Assembly: GCA_021846985.1 (NCBI GenBank)
Contig: JAJZVX010000028.1
Location: 1 to 47,211 of the forward strand
Length of the DNA stretch: 47,211 nucleotides
Source: Acidobacteriota bacterium
Lineage (GTDB): Bacteria; Acidobacteriota; Terriglobia; Terriglobales; Acidobacteriaceae
Direction: 5' to 3'
Shown: piece by piece, positions 21,471-29,065 of the stretch
How the letters are laid out: each line of letters starts with the position of its first letter
Numbering within the stretch: the stretch's first letter is position 1
Made by a program: the position numbers and the translations under genes
Notes under the pieces: generated by a model
Seen by the model: the letters and a program-made list of their open reading frames with translations, nothing else
Told to the model about the DNA's origin: nothing
The model's database searches: none

Positions 21471-22514
21471 ATGGCTGAAGAAATGACTTCGCGGGAGCGC
21501 TGTCTGGCCACCATTCGCCATCAGCCGCACGACCGCGTGCCCGTCGACCTGCACAATTTCATGATGACGGTGGCGCACATCGATCTGCCCCCCGAACGCC
21601 TCTTTCAGGACGGTGGGCTGCTCGGCGAAGCGCAACTGGCGGCATGGCGCCGCTTCGGACATGACATGCTCTTGGTCGAGAACGGCACCGCGGCGCTGGC
21701 CGAGGCCTGCGGCTGCAAGGTGACCTATCTCAAAGGCTCGGCGCCCGTCATCGAAAAGCCGCTGCTCGCCGATCTCTCCGAGGTGGACAAGCTCAAAAAG
21801 CCCGATCCGTGGAACGCCCCGCTGACGAAAGCCACGCTGGAAGCCACCCGCTTTCTGCTCGACCAGATCGGCGACCGTGTCTACGTCATGGGCCGCGCCG
21901 ACCAGGGACCGTTCGACCTCGCCTGCATGATCGCCGGCCCGGTGCCCGTGCTCACCGCCATGGGACTGGGCGACCGCGACGACGAGCTCTTCGCCCTGCT
22001 CGACTACACCAGCGACGCCTACATCCACTACGCGCAAATCTACAAGGAGATGGGCTGTCCAGGCACTTCCCTCGGCGAAGCGCAATGTTCGCCCGATGTC
22101 ATCTCGCCCAAAATGTTCGAAAAATATTGCCTTCCCTACGGCAAAAAAGTCGTACAGGCCCTGCAGAGCGACGACTTTGCGCTGGCCTACCACACCTGCG
22201 GCAACACCACGAAGATCATCGGCAAAATGGCCGAAACCGGCGCGCGCATCCTCGAGTTCGATTACAAGTGCGACAAGACTGTAGCCAAGCGCGAAACCGC
22301 CGGCAAAACCACGCTCCTGGGGCCCATTGATCCCAGCGGCGTGCTCCACCAGGGAACCGTTGACGACGTCGAGCGCGCCTGCCGCGAGGCCATTGAGGTG
22401 CTCGCCCCTGGAGGCGATTTCATCCTCGGCCCGGGCTGCGCCCTGCCGCCCTCCACGCCGCCCCAGAACATCGACAAGCTCATCGAGTGCGCCCGCCTCT
22501 ACGGCGCCTACTGA
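21471..22514 (+). CDS. Uroporphyrinogen-decarboxylase superfamily, MtaA/CmuA-like methyltransferase
   Basis: 347 residues from the ATG at 21471 with GGGAG at 21460-21464. The start TSRERCLATIRHQPHDRVPVD is the URO-D superfamily opening. In place of HemE substrate residues the protein has H241 and C243 (AYHTCGN) and C323 (GPGCALPPSTPPQNI), the H-x-C...C zinc site of the methylcobamide:CoM methyltransferase MtaA/CmuA branch. Such enzymes move methyl groups to or from a corrinoid protein. No corrinoid-binding partner gene is adjacent, so the substrate is unknown. It stands alone between a secreted protein and the polysaccharide locus. Confidence 0.8.
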   Translation: MAEEMTSRERCLATIRHQPHDRVPVDLHNFMMTVAHIDLPPERLFQDGGLLGEAQLAAWRRFGHDMLLVENGTAALAEACGCKVTYLKGSAPVIEKPLLADLSEVDKLKKPDPWNAPLTKATLEATRFLLDQIGDRVYVMGRADQGPFDLACMIAGPVPVLTAMGLGDRDDELFALLDYTSDAYIHYAQIYKEMGCPGTSLGEAQCSPDVISPKMFEKYCLPYGKKVVQALQSDDFALAYHTCGNTTKIIGKMAETGARILEFDYKCDKTVAKRETAGKTTLLGPIDPSGVLHQGTVDDVERACREAIEVLAPGGDFILGPGCALPPSTPPQNIDKLIECARLYGAY

Positions 22515-22602
22515 AAAGAGTTCACGGTCAAAGTGCCTGCGCGTATGCGGCAAACCGCGCGCGGCCGCTCTCTGCGGATGAAATGACTCTCCTCTGCATC
22601 CC

Positions 22603-22678
22603 GTCTTGAAAGAGCACGGCTTCAGATTCAGCCCTGCCGTAAACCTCGCAAAGCCTGCGCGGCTTCAGCCGCTGAGGG
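22603..22678. repeat. Intergenic stem-loop element of acidobacterial type
   Basis: Read leftward the stretch runs CCCTCAGCGGCTGAAGCCGC, then GTTTACGGCAGGGCTGAA and CTGAAGCCGTGCTC. It contains the palindrome-like GCGGCTTCAGCCGC (22659-22672) and a second, degenerate GGCTTCAG / CTGAA pair (22618-22634). From memory, closely similar two-hairpin elements are scattered between genes in acidobacterial genomes. This copy looks decayed. It lies between convergent genes, so it may also help end transcription, though no T run is present. Confidence 0.5.
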
Positions 22679-22745
22679 AGGGTTCTTCCCCCATTTCGAC
22701 TTTCACCAGCCTGCGGATGGATGCAGAATCAGGCCGCGGGACCGC

Positions 22746-23723
22746 TCAGTTCTCAACGCCCACTGCGACATCCTCTGCTTCGCGTCTGGCTCTGCTCCAG
22801 GCAGAGGCAGGTTCGCGAACTGGCGCAAAACGCTCCGCCTTCTTCACCGGTGTATCCCGCTGCGCGTAGTCGAACACCGCGGCAGCCAGAAACTTTTCGG
22901 CCGCCGGCGCATCCCAGCGCCGCAACGCCGTCTTCATGAGAAGCTGCAAATCCAGAAGAAAGGTCGCCCGCGCCAGATACTCCGCATCCAGATGGTGCTT
23001 GGCCGGCAGCACCGCGCGGCGATAATAGTCGTCGAGTTGCTCCGCGGGAACACCGGCCAGTATCGACTCTTCCTTGGCAAAGGCGATGGTCGCGGCGCCC
23101 GTCAGCCCGGGACGGCAGGCCAACTCGTGCAGCATGTGTTCCGGCAAGCGGGGGCGCGGACCCACCAGGCTCATATGCCCCAGCAGCACATTCAGCAGTT
23201 GCGGCAGTTCGTCCAGCTTCCACCGGCGCAGGAAAGGGCCAATCCATGTGAACCGCTGGTTGTGCAGGGTGGTAACGGGACGGTGCGCGCGGCTGGAGGC
23301 GTGCTCCATGGTGCGAAACTTGAAGATGGTGAAGTTGCGTCCGTTCCTGCCCGCGCGCTGCTGCAAAAACAGAATCGGGCCGCGCGACGTCAGGCCCACC
23401 GCCGCGCCGATCAGCAGCATCAGCGGCAGCAGCACCGGCGACGCCAGCAGCACACACGCGCAATCGAAGATTCGCTTGGCCTTCGAACGCGTCCAGGGGC
23501 TGAGCCCTTCGCCGCATGACGCGGCCGTCCGCGCTTCTTCCCGGCGCGCGGTGAGCCGGAACTCCACAGCGGAGAAACCCGCCTTGGGCGGCCTGGCCGG
23601 CAGATTGCCGGCGCAGGATGCATCCGTCCGTTCCCTGCCTTCGCTGGCCGTCTGAGAGACAAGACCCTGCGGAAAGGCGGGCCATTCCCTGGGCATTCTG
23701 TGTTCTGAATATTCGCTGTGCAA
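22746..23723 (-). CDS. Polyprenyl-phosphate sugar-1-phosphate transferase (bacterial sugar transferase)
   Basis: 325 residues. The TTG start at 23723 is chosen because GGAGGGG sits six bases ahead of it, whereas the ATG nine codons later has no binding site. A soluble, low-complexity N-terminus of about 80 residues precedes one hydrophobic hairpin (VLLASPVLLPLMLLIGAAVG, 91-110). The catalytic core has FKFRTMEH (135-141), KLDELPQLLNVLLGHMSLVG with its DE pair (171-172), and PRPRLPE. Such enzymes load the first sugar phosphate onto undecaprenyl phosphate. It is a short form without the four-helix N-terminal domain of WbaP/WcaJ. It is transcribed away from the rest of the polysaccharide locus. 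Confidence 0.9.
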   Translation of the reverse strand: MHSEYSEHRMPREWPAFPQGLVSQTASEGRERTDASCAGNLPARPPKAGFSAVEFRLTARREEARTAASCGEGLSPWTRSKAKRIFDCACVLLASPVLLPLMLLIGAAVGLTSRGPILFLQQRAGRNGRNFTIFKFRTMEHASSRAHRPVTTLHNQRFTWIGPFLRRWKLDELPQLLNVLLGHMSLVGPRPRLPEHMLHELACRPGLTGAATIAFAKEESILAGVPAEQLDDYYRRAVLPAKHHLDAEYLARATFLLDLQLLMKTALRRWDAPAAEKFLAAAVFDYAQRDTPVKKAERFAPVREPASAWSRARREAEDVAVGVEN

Positions 23724-24111
23724 GCTGCCCCTCCGGCATCGTTAAGGACGACCATTCATGGAGCGCATCGAATGCCGCCGCCGGATCGTGCGCGGCGGTC
23801 TTGCAATCCATGCATGCACGGCCGCCCGCGGAAGTCGATGTCTGATGATCGTGCGATGCGTTGTTCATCCACTCGCCCGGCCGCGGCGCTGGCTATGCGG
23901 ACCAAAAACCCCGGTGTGCGCGTGGAAATGAAGAACGTCTAGCTCCAACTTCGGCCCGCCGCGGCGCGGAATCAACGCCCTTCGGCGAAATCGCTCGATG
24001 CGGATTCCACATTGGAAGGCGATAAGAATCGAATACCGAAATGGGAGCAGGAGCGCGCTTGCGATCTCCCTTTCTCCCGGCTCCGGATGAAATCCGCCCT
24101 AGACTCGTCCT
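23724..24111. other. Divergent spacer between the sugar transferase and the SLBB export gene
   Basis: 388 bases with no supported gene on either strand. It must hold the leftward and rightward promoters of the polysaccharide locus. The inverted pair CACATTGGAA (24008-24017) and TTCCAATGTG (24119-24128) flanks the rightward start but is about 100 bases apart and may be chance. Confidence 0.5.
24100..24105 (+). promoter_or_regulatory. Candidate -10 box for the SLBB export gene
   Basis: TAGACT fits TANNNT and ends six bases before the ATG at 24112. With no ribosome binding site visible, this spacing would give a leaderless mRNA. The -35 region (24077-24083) is not consensus-like. Confidence 0.4.
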
Positions 24112-26838
24112 ATGCAAATTCCAATGTGCATGCGGAACCGCGAGCGCGACAGAGCATGGCTGCCCTCTTCGCGGCTTCCGGGCCGCCTTGCGATCCTCCG
24201 GTCTCTGTGCCTGCTGCTCTCCATTGCCCTGGCCGAAATGCCGCTTCCCGCGCAGAGCGCAGCAAACTCCGCCTGTTCCGATCCGATGCTTGCGGACACG
24301 CCGCAGTGCTCCAGCCTGGCCGGAGATGCGCCGGCCACGCAAGGCTTCTATGGAACCTCTTCGGGGAATCTGCTGTCGCCGCTATCGGCTGGCCCAACCA
24401 ACGCGATGCGCTCGTCCCGCGCCGGGAATCAGCCGGGCGATTATTTCGATATGGAACCTATGAGCAGCGTGTCCGCTCCACAGCCGGCGCCGGTCCCTCC
24501 CGAACCGCTCACTGAGTTTCAGAAGTTCATCGCTTCGTCCACCCGGCAGATCCTGCCGATCTACGGAGCCAGTCTGTTCCGCCGCATTCCCTCCACCTTC
24601 GCGCCGCTCAACATGGCTCCGGTGCCGCCGGACTATGTGATCGGGCCTGGCGACGAACTGCGCGTGCGCGTCTGGGGGCAGGTGAACTTCCAGGCCAACC
24701 TGCGCGTCGATCGTTCCGGCGAGGTCTATCTGCCGCAGGTCGGCCCCACGCATGTGGCGGGCCTGGCGTTCGCGGCGCTCGACGCGCACCTGCGCGAAGC
24801 CGTGGGCCGTGTCTACCGCAACTTCGATCTGACCGCGGACCTGGGCCAGATACGCGCGATTCAGGTGTATGTCGCCGGACAGGCGCGCAGCCCGGGCGTG
24901 TACACGGTGAGCTCGCTGAGCACGCTGGTCGATGCGCTGTTCGCAAGCGGCGGTCCCTCCGTGCAGGGCTCCCTGCGCTCCATCGCCTTGCGCCGCAACG
25001 GGGCCGTGATCGCGCGCTTTGATCTTTACGATCTGCTGATCCGGGGCGACAAGAGCAGAGACGCCAAGCTGCTTCCCGGAGACGTCCTCTACATCCCCCC
25101 TGTGGGTTCCGAGGTCGCGGTTCTCGGCAGCGTGCGCAACCCCGCCATCTACGAACTGCTTCCCGGAGAGCCGCTGAGCGCGCTGCTGGCCGATGCCGGC
25201 GGCATGACCAGCGTTGCCGCCGGGGCGCGCATCTCCATCGAGCGCATCGAGGAGCGCCGCGGACGCCGCGCCATGGAGGTGGCCTGCGACGCGGCCGGCC
25301 TGGCCACGGCGCTTCACGACGGCGATGCGATTCGCGTCTTTCCGGTGACCCCCCGTTTCGAGAAGACCGTGACGCTGCGCGGCAACATCGCCACCCCGGG
25401 CCGCTTTGCCTGGCACCAGGGCATGCGGCTAAGCGAGCTGATTCCCGACAAGGAATCTTTGCTCACGCGCGATTACTGGTGGCGGCGCGCGCAGATGGGT
25501 CTGCCCGCGCCGGAGTTCGAGCCTGTCCTTGATCTGGCCGGCATGCGCCAGCCCGCCGGTAATTACCCCGTTGCCATCCGGCCGCGCGAGCCGCGATGGG
25601 AATGGAGACCGCAGCAGCGGCGGGAAGCTGCCGGCAGCCGGGAGCCATCCGGCTCCGCGCCGCCGGACCGATTCGGCGGCCAGGACGCGGAGGGCTCCGC
25701 GGATCAGTCACCGGCCGATGTCTCCAGCGATCCGGCCGGGAGCCCGTTGGGCGTCGGGCAGGAGGGGCTTCCCGACGCGCAGGAACGGGGCGGCAGCAGT
25801 TCTCTGGCGGGCGCGCAATCGTCGGCCCCCAGCCAGGTTCGCGCGCCGGGCCGGCGTACAGACGTGCGCCTGCCCGCTCCGGAGATCGACTGGGATTACG
25901 CCGTGATCGAGCGCGTGAATCAGGCCACGCTGCGAACGGAATTGATTCCCTTCGATCTGGGCAAACTGGTCCTTCAACACGATGCGGGGCAGGATCTCGA
26001 GCTGGAGCCCGGCGATATCGTTGCCATCTTCTCCCAGGCCGACATTCGCGTGCCGGTGGCTGAAGAAACCAAGCTGGTCCGGCTGGAGGGAGAATTTACC
26101 CACGCCGGCGTCTATGCCGCCCAGCCGGGCGAGACCCTGCGTCATCTGGTCGAGCGCGCCGGCGGCCTTACGCCCAATGCCTATCTTTACGGCTCGCAGT
26201 TCACGCGCGAATCGACGCGCGACGTGCAGCAGGCGCGCATCGATGAGTACGTGCAGAGTCTGTCGATGGCGATTCAGCGCAACTCCATCTGGCTGGCCTC
26301 CTCTTCGGCCGTTGCCGCGCCCGGCATGGCCGGAGGGACGGAAGGCCGGACCGGCGAACAAAGCCTTCTGGCCAGCCTGCGGCGGATCCGCGCCACCGGG
26401 CGGATCGTGCTCGCGTTTCGTCCCGGCAGCACGGGCGAGGCCAGCGTTCCCGGCCTCCAGCTTGAAGACGGCGACCGCTTCGTGGTGCCGCACACTCCCG
26501 CCACCGTGAATGTGGTGGGCGCGGTCTACGATCAGAATTCCTTTCTCTTCAGAACCGGCTCGCGGGCGGGCTTCTACCTGCGCCAGGCCGGAGGTCCCAC
26601 GCATGACGCCGACCGCCGCCGCGAATTCCTGATCCGCGCCGACGGCGAGGTCGTGAGCCGGGACACCATCAGAATTCCGTGGGGAGACGCGTTTAACGAT
26701 CTCCCCATCTACCCCGGCGACACCATTGTGGTGCCGGAAAAAATGTTGAAGCCGTCCGCTCTGGCGGGCTTTGCGAACTGGTCGCAGATGTTCTCGCAAT
26801 TTGCTCTGGGCGCAGCGGCGCTGAGCGTGATGCATTAG
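24112..26838 (+). CDS. Polysaccharide export protein with multiple SLBB domains (Wza-like)
   Basis: 908 residues, far longer than Wza (about 380). A signal-type segment lies near residues 26-48 (SLCLLLSIALAEMPLPAQS). The polysaccharide-export domain starts near 174 (YVIGPGDELRVRVWGQVNF). About five SLBB-like repeats follow, near 246 (VYVAGQARSPGVYTV), 333 (VAVLGSVRNPAIYELLPGE), 417 (VTLRGNIATPGRFAWHQG), 652 (VRLEGEFTHAGVYAAQPGE) and 796 (VNVVGAVYDQNSF). Residues about 493-586 are a Pro/Ser/Gly/Gln-rich insert between repeats. It should form the outer-membrane and periplasmic exit channel with the Wzz protein encoded next. Start choice is uncertain; ATGs at 24124 and 24130 are alternatives. 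Confidence 0.9.
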   Translation: MQIPMCMRNRERDRAWLPSSRLPGRLAILRSLCLLLSIALAEMPLPAQSAANSACSDPMLADTPQCSSLAGDAPATQGFYGTSSGNLLSPLSAGPTNAMRSSRAGNQPGDYFDMEPMSSVSAPQPAPVPPEPLTEFQKFIASSTRQILPIYGASLFRRIPSTFAPLNMAPVPPDYVIGPGDELRVRVWGQVNFQANLRVDRSGEVYLPQVGPTHVAGLAFAALDAHLREAVGRVYRNFDLTADLGQIRAIQVYVAGQARSPGVYTVSSLSTLVDALFASGGPSVQGSLRSIALRRNGAVIARFDLYDLLIRGDKSRDAKLLPGDVLYIPPVGSEVAVLGSVRNPAIYELLPGEPLSALLADAGGMTSVAAGARISIERIEERRGRRAMEVACDAAGLATALHDGDAIRVFPVTPRFEKTVTLRGNIATPGRFAWHQGMRLSELIPDKESLLTRDYWWRRAQMGLPAPEFEPVLDLAGMRQPAGNYPVAIRPREPRWEWRPQQRREAAGSREPSGSAPPDRFGGQDAEGSADQSPADVSSDPAGSPLGVGQEGLPDAQERGGSSSLAGAQSSAPSQVRAPGRRTDVRLPAPEIDWDYAVIERVNQATLRTELIPFDLGKLVLQHDAGQDLELEPGDIVAIFSQADIRVPVAEETKLVRLEGEFTHAGVYAAQPGETLRHLVERAGGLTPNAYLYGSQFTRESTRDVQQARIDEYVQSLSMAIQRNSIWLASSSAVAAPGMAGGTEGRTGEQSLLASLRRIRATGRIVLAFRPGSTGEASVPGLQLEDGDRFVVPHTPATVNVVGAVYDQNSFLFRTGSRAGFYLRQAGGPTHDADRRREFLIRADGEVVSRDTIRIPWGDAFNDLPIYPGDTIVVPEKMLKPSALAGFANWSQMFSQFALGAAALSVMH

Positions 26839-26903
26839 CCGGCCGCCGTCTGTTTGCAGCAGGAACGGATGCGCTCGAGCCTCTTTCGATTGGGCAGGAT
26901 TCT

Positions 26904-28175
26904 ATGGCTACCGATACTCTGGGTTGCGATGGCAGGATACAAAGAGATGAAAACCGGAACCTCTCCGGCCCGGCGCACGCCGGCGATCCGGACGATGAGG
27001 TCTCACTGCTCGATCTGATGATTGCGCTTGCCGAGCGCAAGCGCCTGATCTTCTGGGTGACCGCGGCTTTTGCCCTGGGGGCGCTCGTGGTCTCTTTCCT
27101 TTTGCCGGTGCGCTACACGGCCGCCGTAACGCTGCTGCCTCCGCAGCAGAATGTTTCGTTCGGCGCTCAACTGGCCGCGCAGCTGGGCAGTCTGGGCAAT
27201 CTGGCTCAGATGACCGGCAGCGGCGGCCTGCTGAAGAATCCCAACGAGATGTATGTCGCCATGCTCAAGAGCCGCACCGTCGAAGACGCCATGGTGCAGC
27301 GCTTCGGGTTGATGCGGGAATACCGCAAACAGCGCCTCTCCGATGCCCGCAAAACCTTGGAGAAGTACGCCCGCGTTGACGGCAACAGCAAAGACGGATT
27401 GATCCACCTGTCGGTGCAGGACGCCGATCCGGGCCGCGCCGCCGCCCTGGCAAACGGCTACGTGGATCAGTTCCGCGCGCTCTCTCAGAATCTGGCCATC
27501 ACCGAGGCCCAGCAGAGACGCCTCTTTTTTGAGAACCAGTTGAAGCAGGCCAACCAGAATCTGGCCCATGCCGAGGAGGCCCTGAAAGCCACAGAACAAC
27601 GGACCGGGGTCATTGAACTGGACAGCCAGGCGCGCGCCCTGGTTGAGTCCGCCGCGCGCCTCCGCGCCCAGATCGCGGCGCAGGAAGTCCAAATCCAGGC
27701 TATGCAGACCTATGCCACCGGCGAGAACGCGCAGCTCGTGGAGGCCGGGAAGGAGCTGGAAGGCCTGCGCGCGCAGCTCGCCCGGCTGGGCGGCGGCGGC
27801 GATAATCCCGATGCCATCATTGTTCCCAAAGGCCAGATGACCGCGGCCGGTTTGGAATATCTGCGCCGTCTTCGCGACGTGCGCTATGCGGAGACCATCT
27901 TCGAAATTCTTGCCCGCCAGTTCGAGATGGCCAAGCTCGACGAGGCCAAGGAAGGCTCCATCATCCAGGTCGTCGATCCCGCCGTTCCTCCCGACCGGAA
28001 GTCCTCTCCGCGGCGCGGGCTGATCGTGCTCGCCGCAACCTGCGCGGGTCTTTTGGCGGGCGCGTTTCTGGCCCTGGTCCAATCCAAATTCGAGAACACC
28101 TTCCGCGATGCGCAGATGAGTCTCAAGTGGCGCCGGTTGACGCAAGCCGTTCTCGGCCCCAGGCCGCCGCGTTGA
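26904..28175 (+). CDS. Chain-length determinant (Wzz-type) protein without kinase domain
   Basis: 423 residues. Membrane segments lie near 48-67 (LIFWVTAAFALGALVVSFLL) and 372-394 (GLIVLAATCAGLLAGAFLAL). The first is followed by the Wzz motif YTAAVTLLPPQQ, and the second is preceded by the proline-rich VVDPAVPPDRKSSPRRG. The periplasmic part between them is mainly helical and coiled-coil-like (about 195-260, rich in Glu, Gln and Ala). Wzz proteins set polymer length. The sequence stops soon after the second membrane segment, with no Walker motifs or tyrosine-rich tail, so it is not a Wzc/BY-kinase fusion. AGGAT precedes the ATG. Confidence 0.92.
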   Translation: MATDTLGCDGRIQRDENRNLSGPAHAGDPDDEVSLLDLMIALAERKRLIFWVTAAFALGALVVSFLLPVRYTAAVTLLPPQQNVSFGAQLAAQLGSLGNLAQMTGSGGLLKNPNEMYVAMLKSRTVEDAMVQRFGLMREYRKQRLSDARKTLEKYARVDGNSKDGLIHLSVQDADPGRAAALANGYVDQFRALSQNLAITEAQQRRLFFENQLKQANQNLAHAEEALKATEQRTGVIELDSQARALVESAARLRAQIAAQEVQIQAMQTYATGENAQLVEAGKELEGLRAQLARLGGGGDNPDAIIVPKGQMTAAGLEYLRRLRDVRYAETIFEILARQFEMAKLDEAKEGSIIQVVDPAVPPDRKSSPRRGLIVLAATCAGLLAGAFLALVQSKFENTFRDAQMSLKWRRLTQAVLGPRPPR

Positions 28176-28270
28176 TGCGGCGCGGCCGGCGCAAGCCGAT
28201 GCGCGGCTGCCGGCAGCCTGAACCGCCTGCGTGAACCAGGCCCATCCACAAGCCGGAATGGAGGCAGAAT

Positions 28271-29065
28271 ATGCAGAACAGCTTGGCCATACTCGTTTCT
28301 TCCTATGACGGATGCTCCGATCTGTGGCCGCCGTATTTTGCGGCCTTTCGCCGCAACTGGCCCGATTGCGCGTATCCGGTCTACCTGTTGTCGAACGACA
28401 AAACCTTCCCCGATCCGTCGGTCCGGCCGATCCAAACCGGTCCGGTCAGGGGATGGCCGGAGAGCATGCGTCTGGCGCTCCATCGGATTCCTGAAGAGTT
28501 CGTCCTGCTCCTGCTCGAGGATCTCTTCCTGGCGTCTCCCATCGATAACAGCCGCTTCGAGCGCCTGGCGGCCTGGATTGCGGAGCAGCGTCCCGCCTGC
28601 ATCCGGCTGCAGCCCGATCCCGCCATGGTCCCCACCGGCTTCCCCCAAATCTGCGCACTGCCCCCCGGCGCCCTCTATCGCGCATCCACGGTCTTTTCCC
28701 TCTGGAGAAAGGATGTGCTGCTCGACCTGCTCAGGCCTGGCGAAAGCATCTGGCAGTTCGAGATCCTTGGATCGCGCCGCACCGACAAGTATCCCGATTT
28801 TTATGTGACCGGGCAGGCATGCGTCCATTACATCCACGGAGTGATCCGGGGCAAGTGGGTGCCTCGCGCGCAAAAGCAGATGCTTGCCTTGGGATACCCC
28901 GTGCAAACCGAAGCGCGGCCCCCGTTTTCGCTCGCGGACCGGCTGGTCCAGCGAGGGCGCGAGTTGCGCGCCCACACATTGAGGAAACTCCCGGCGCGCT
29001 ATCAACGCGCGGTCCGGCTGTATTTTTCCACGGCCCGTCGTTCCGCCGGCGGAGATCAGCAGTGA
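28271..29065 (+). CDS. Glycosyltransferase-like protein of the polysaccharide locus
   Basis: 264 residues. LAILVSSYDGCSDLWPPYF at the start, YPVYLLSNDKTFPD after it, and the strand EEFVLLLLEDLFLASPID, whose acidic pair could serve as a DxD-like metal site, suggest a nucleotide-sugar-binding Rossmann-type fold. I do not recognise a named family with certainty. Its position inside the locus supports a sugar-transfer role. Its TGA overlaps the GTG start of the flippase gene by four bases, so translation is coupled. Confidence in the gene is high, in the function low. Confidence 0.6.
   Translation: MQNSLAILVSSYDGCSDLWPPYFAAFRRNWPDCAYPVYLLSNDKTFPDPSVRPIQTGPVRGWPESMRLALHRIPEEFVLLLLEDLFLASPIDNSRFERLAAWIAEQRPACIRLQPDPAMVPTGFPQICALPPGALYRASTVFSLWRKDVLLDLLRPGESIWQFEILGSRRTDKYPDFYVTGQACVHYIHGVIRGKWVPRAQKQMLALGYPVQTEARPPFSLADRLVQRGRELRAHTLRKLPARYQRAVRLYFSTARRSAGGDQQ

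Noticed and set aside
21471..22514. HemE (uroporphyrinogen decarboxylase)
   Set aside because: The H-x-C...C zinc motif and the GPGCALPPSTPP end fit MtaA/CmuA-type methyltransferases better.
22753..23868. 371-codon leftward frame overlapping the sugar transferase gene
   Set aside because: Alternative register of the same strand, Gly/Ala/Arg-rich, lacking all sugar-transferase motifs found in the other frame.
24008..24128. 10-bp inverted repeat CACATTGGAA / TTCCAATGTG around the SLBB gene start
   Set aside because: The arms are about 100 bases apart and one lies inside the coding region; chance is a fair explanation.
26904..28175. Wzc-type tyrosine kinase
   Set aside because: The protein ends soon after its second membrane segment, with no Walker motifs or tyrosine cluster.
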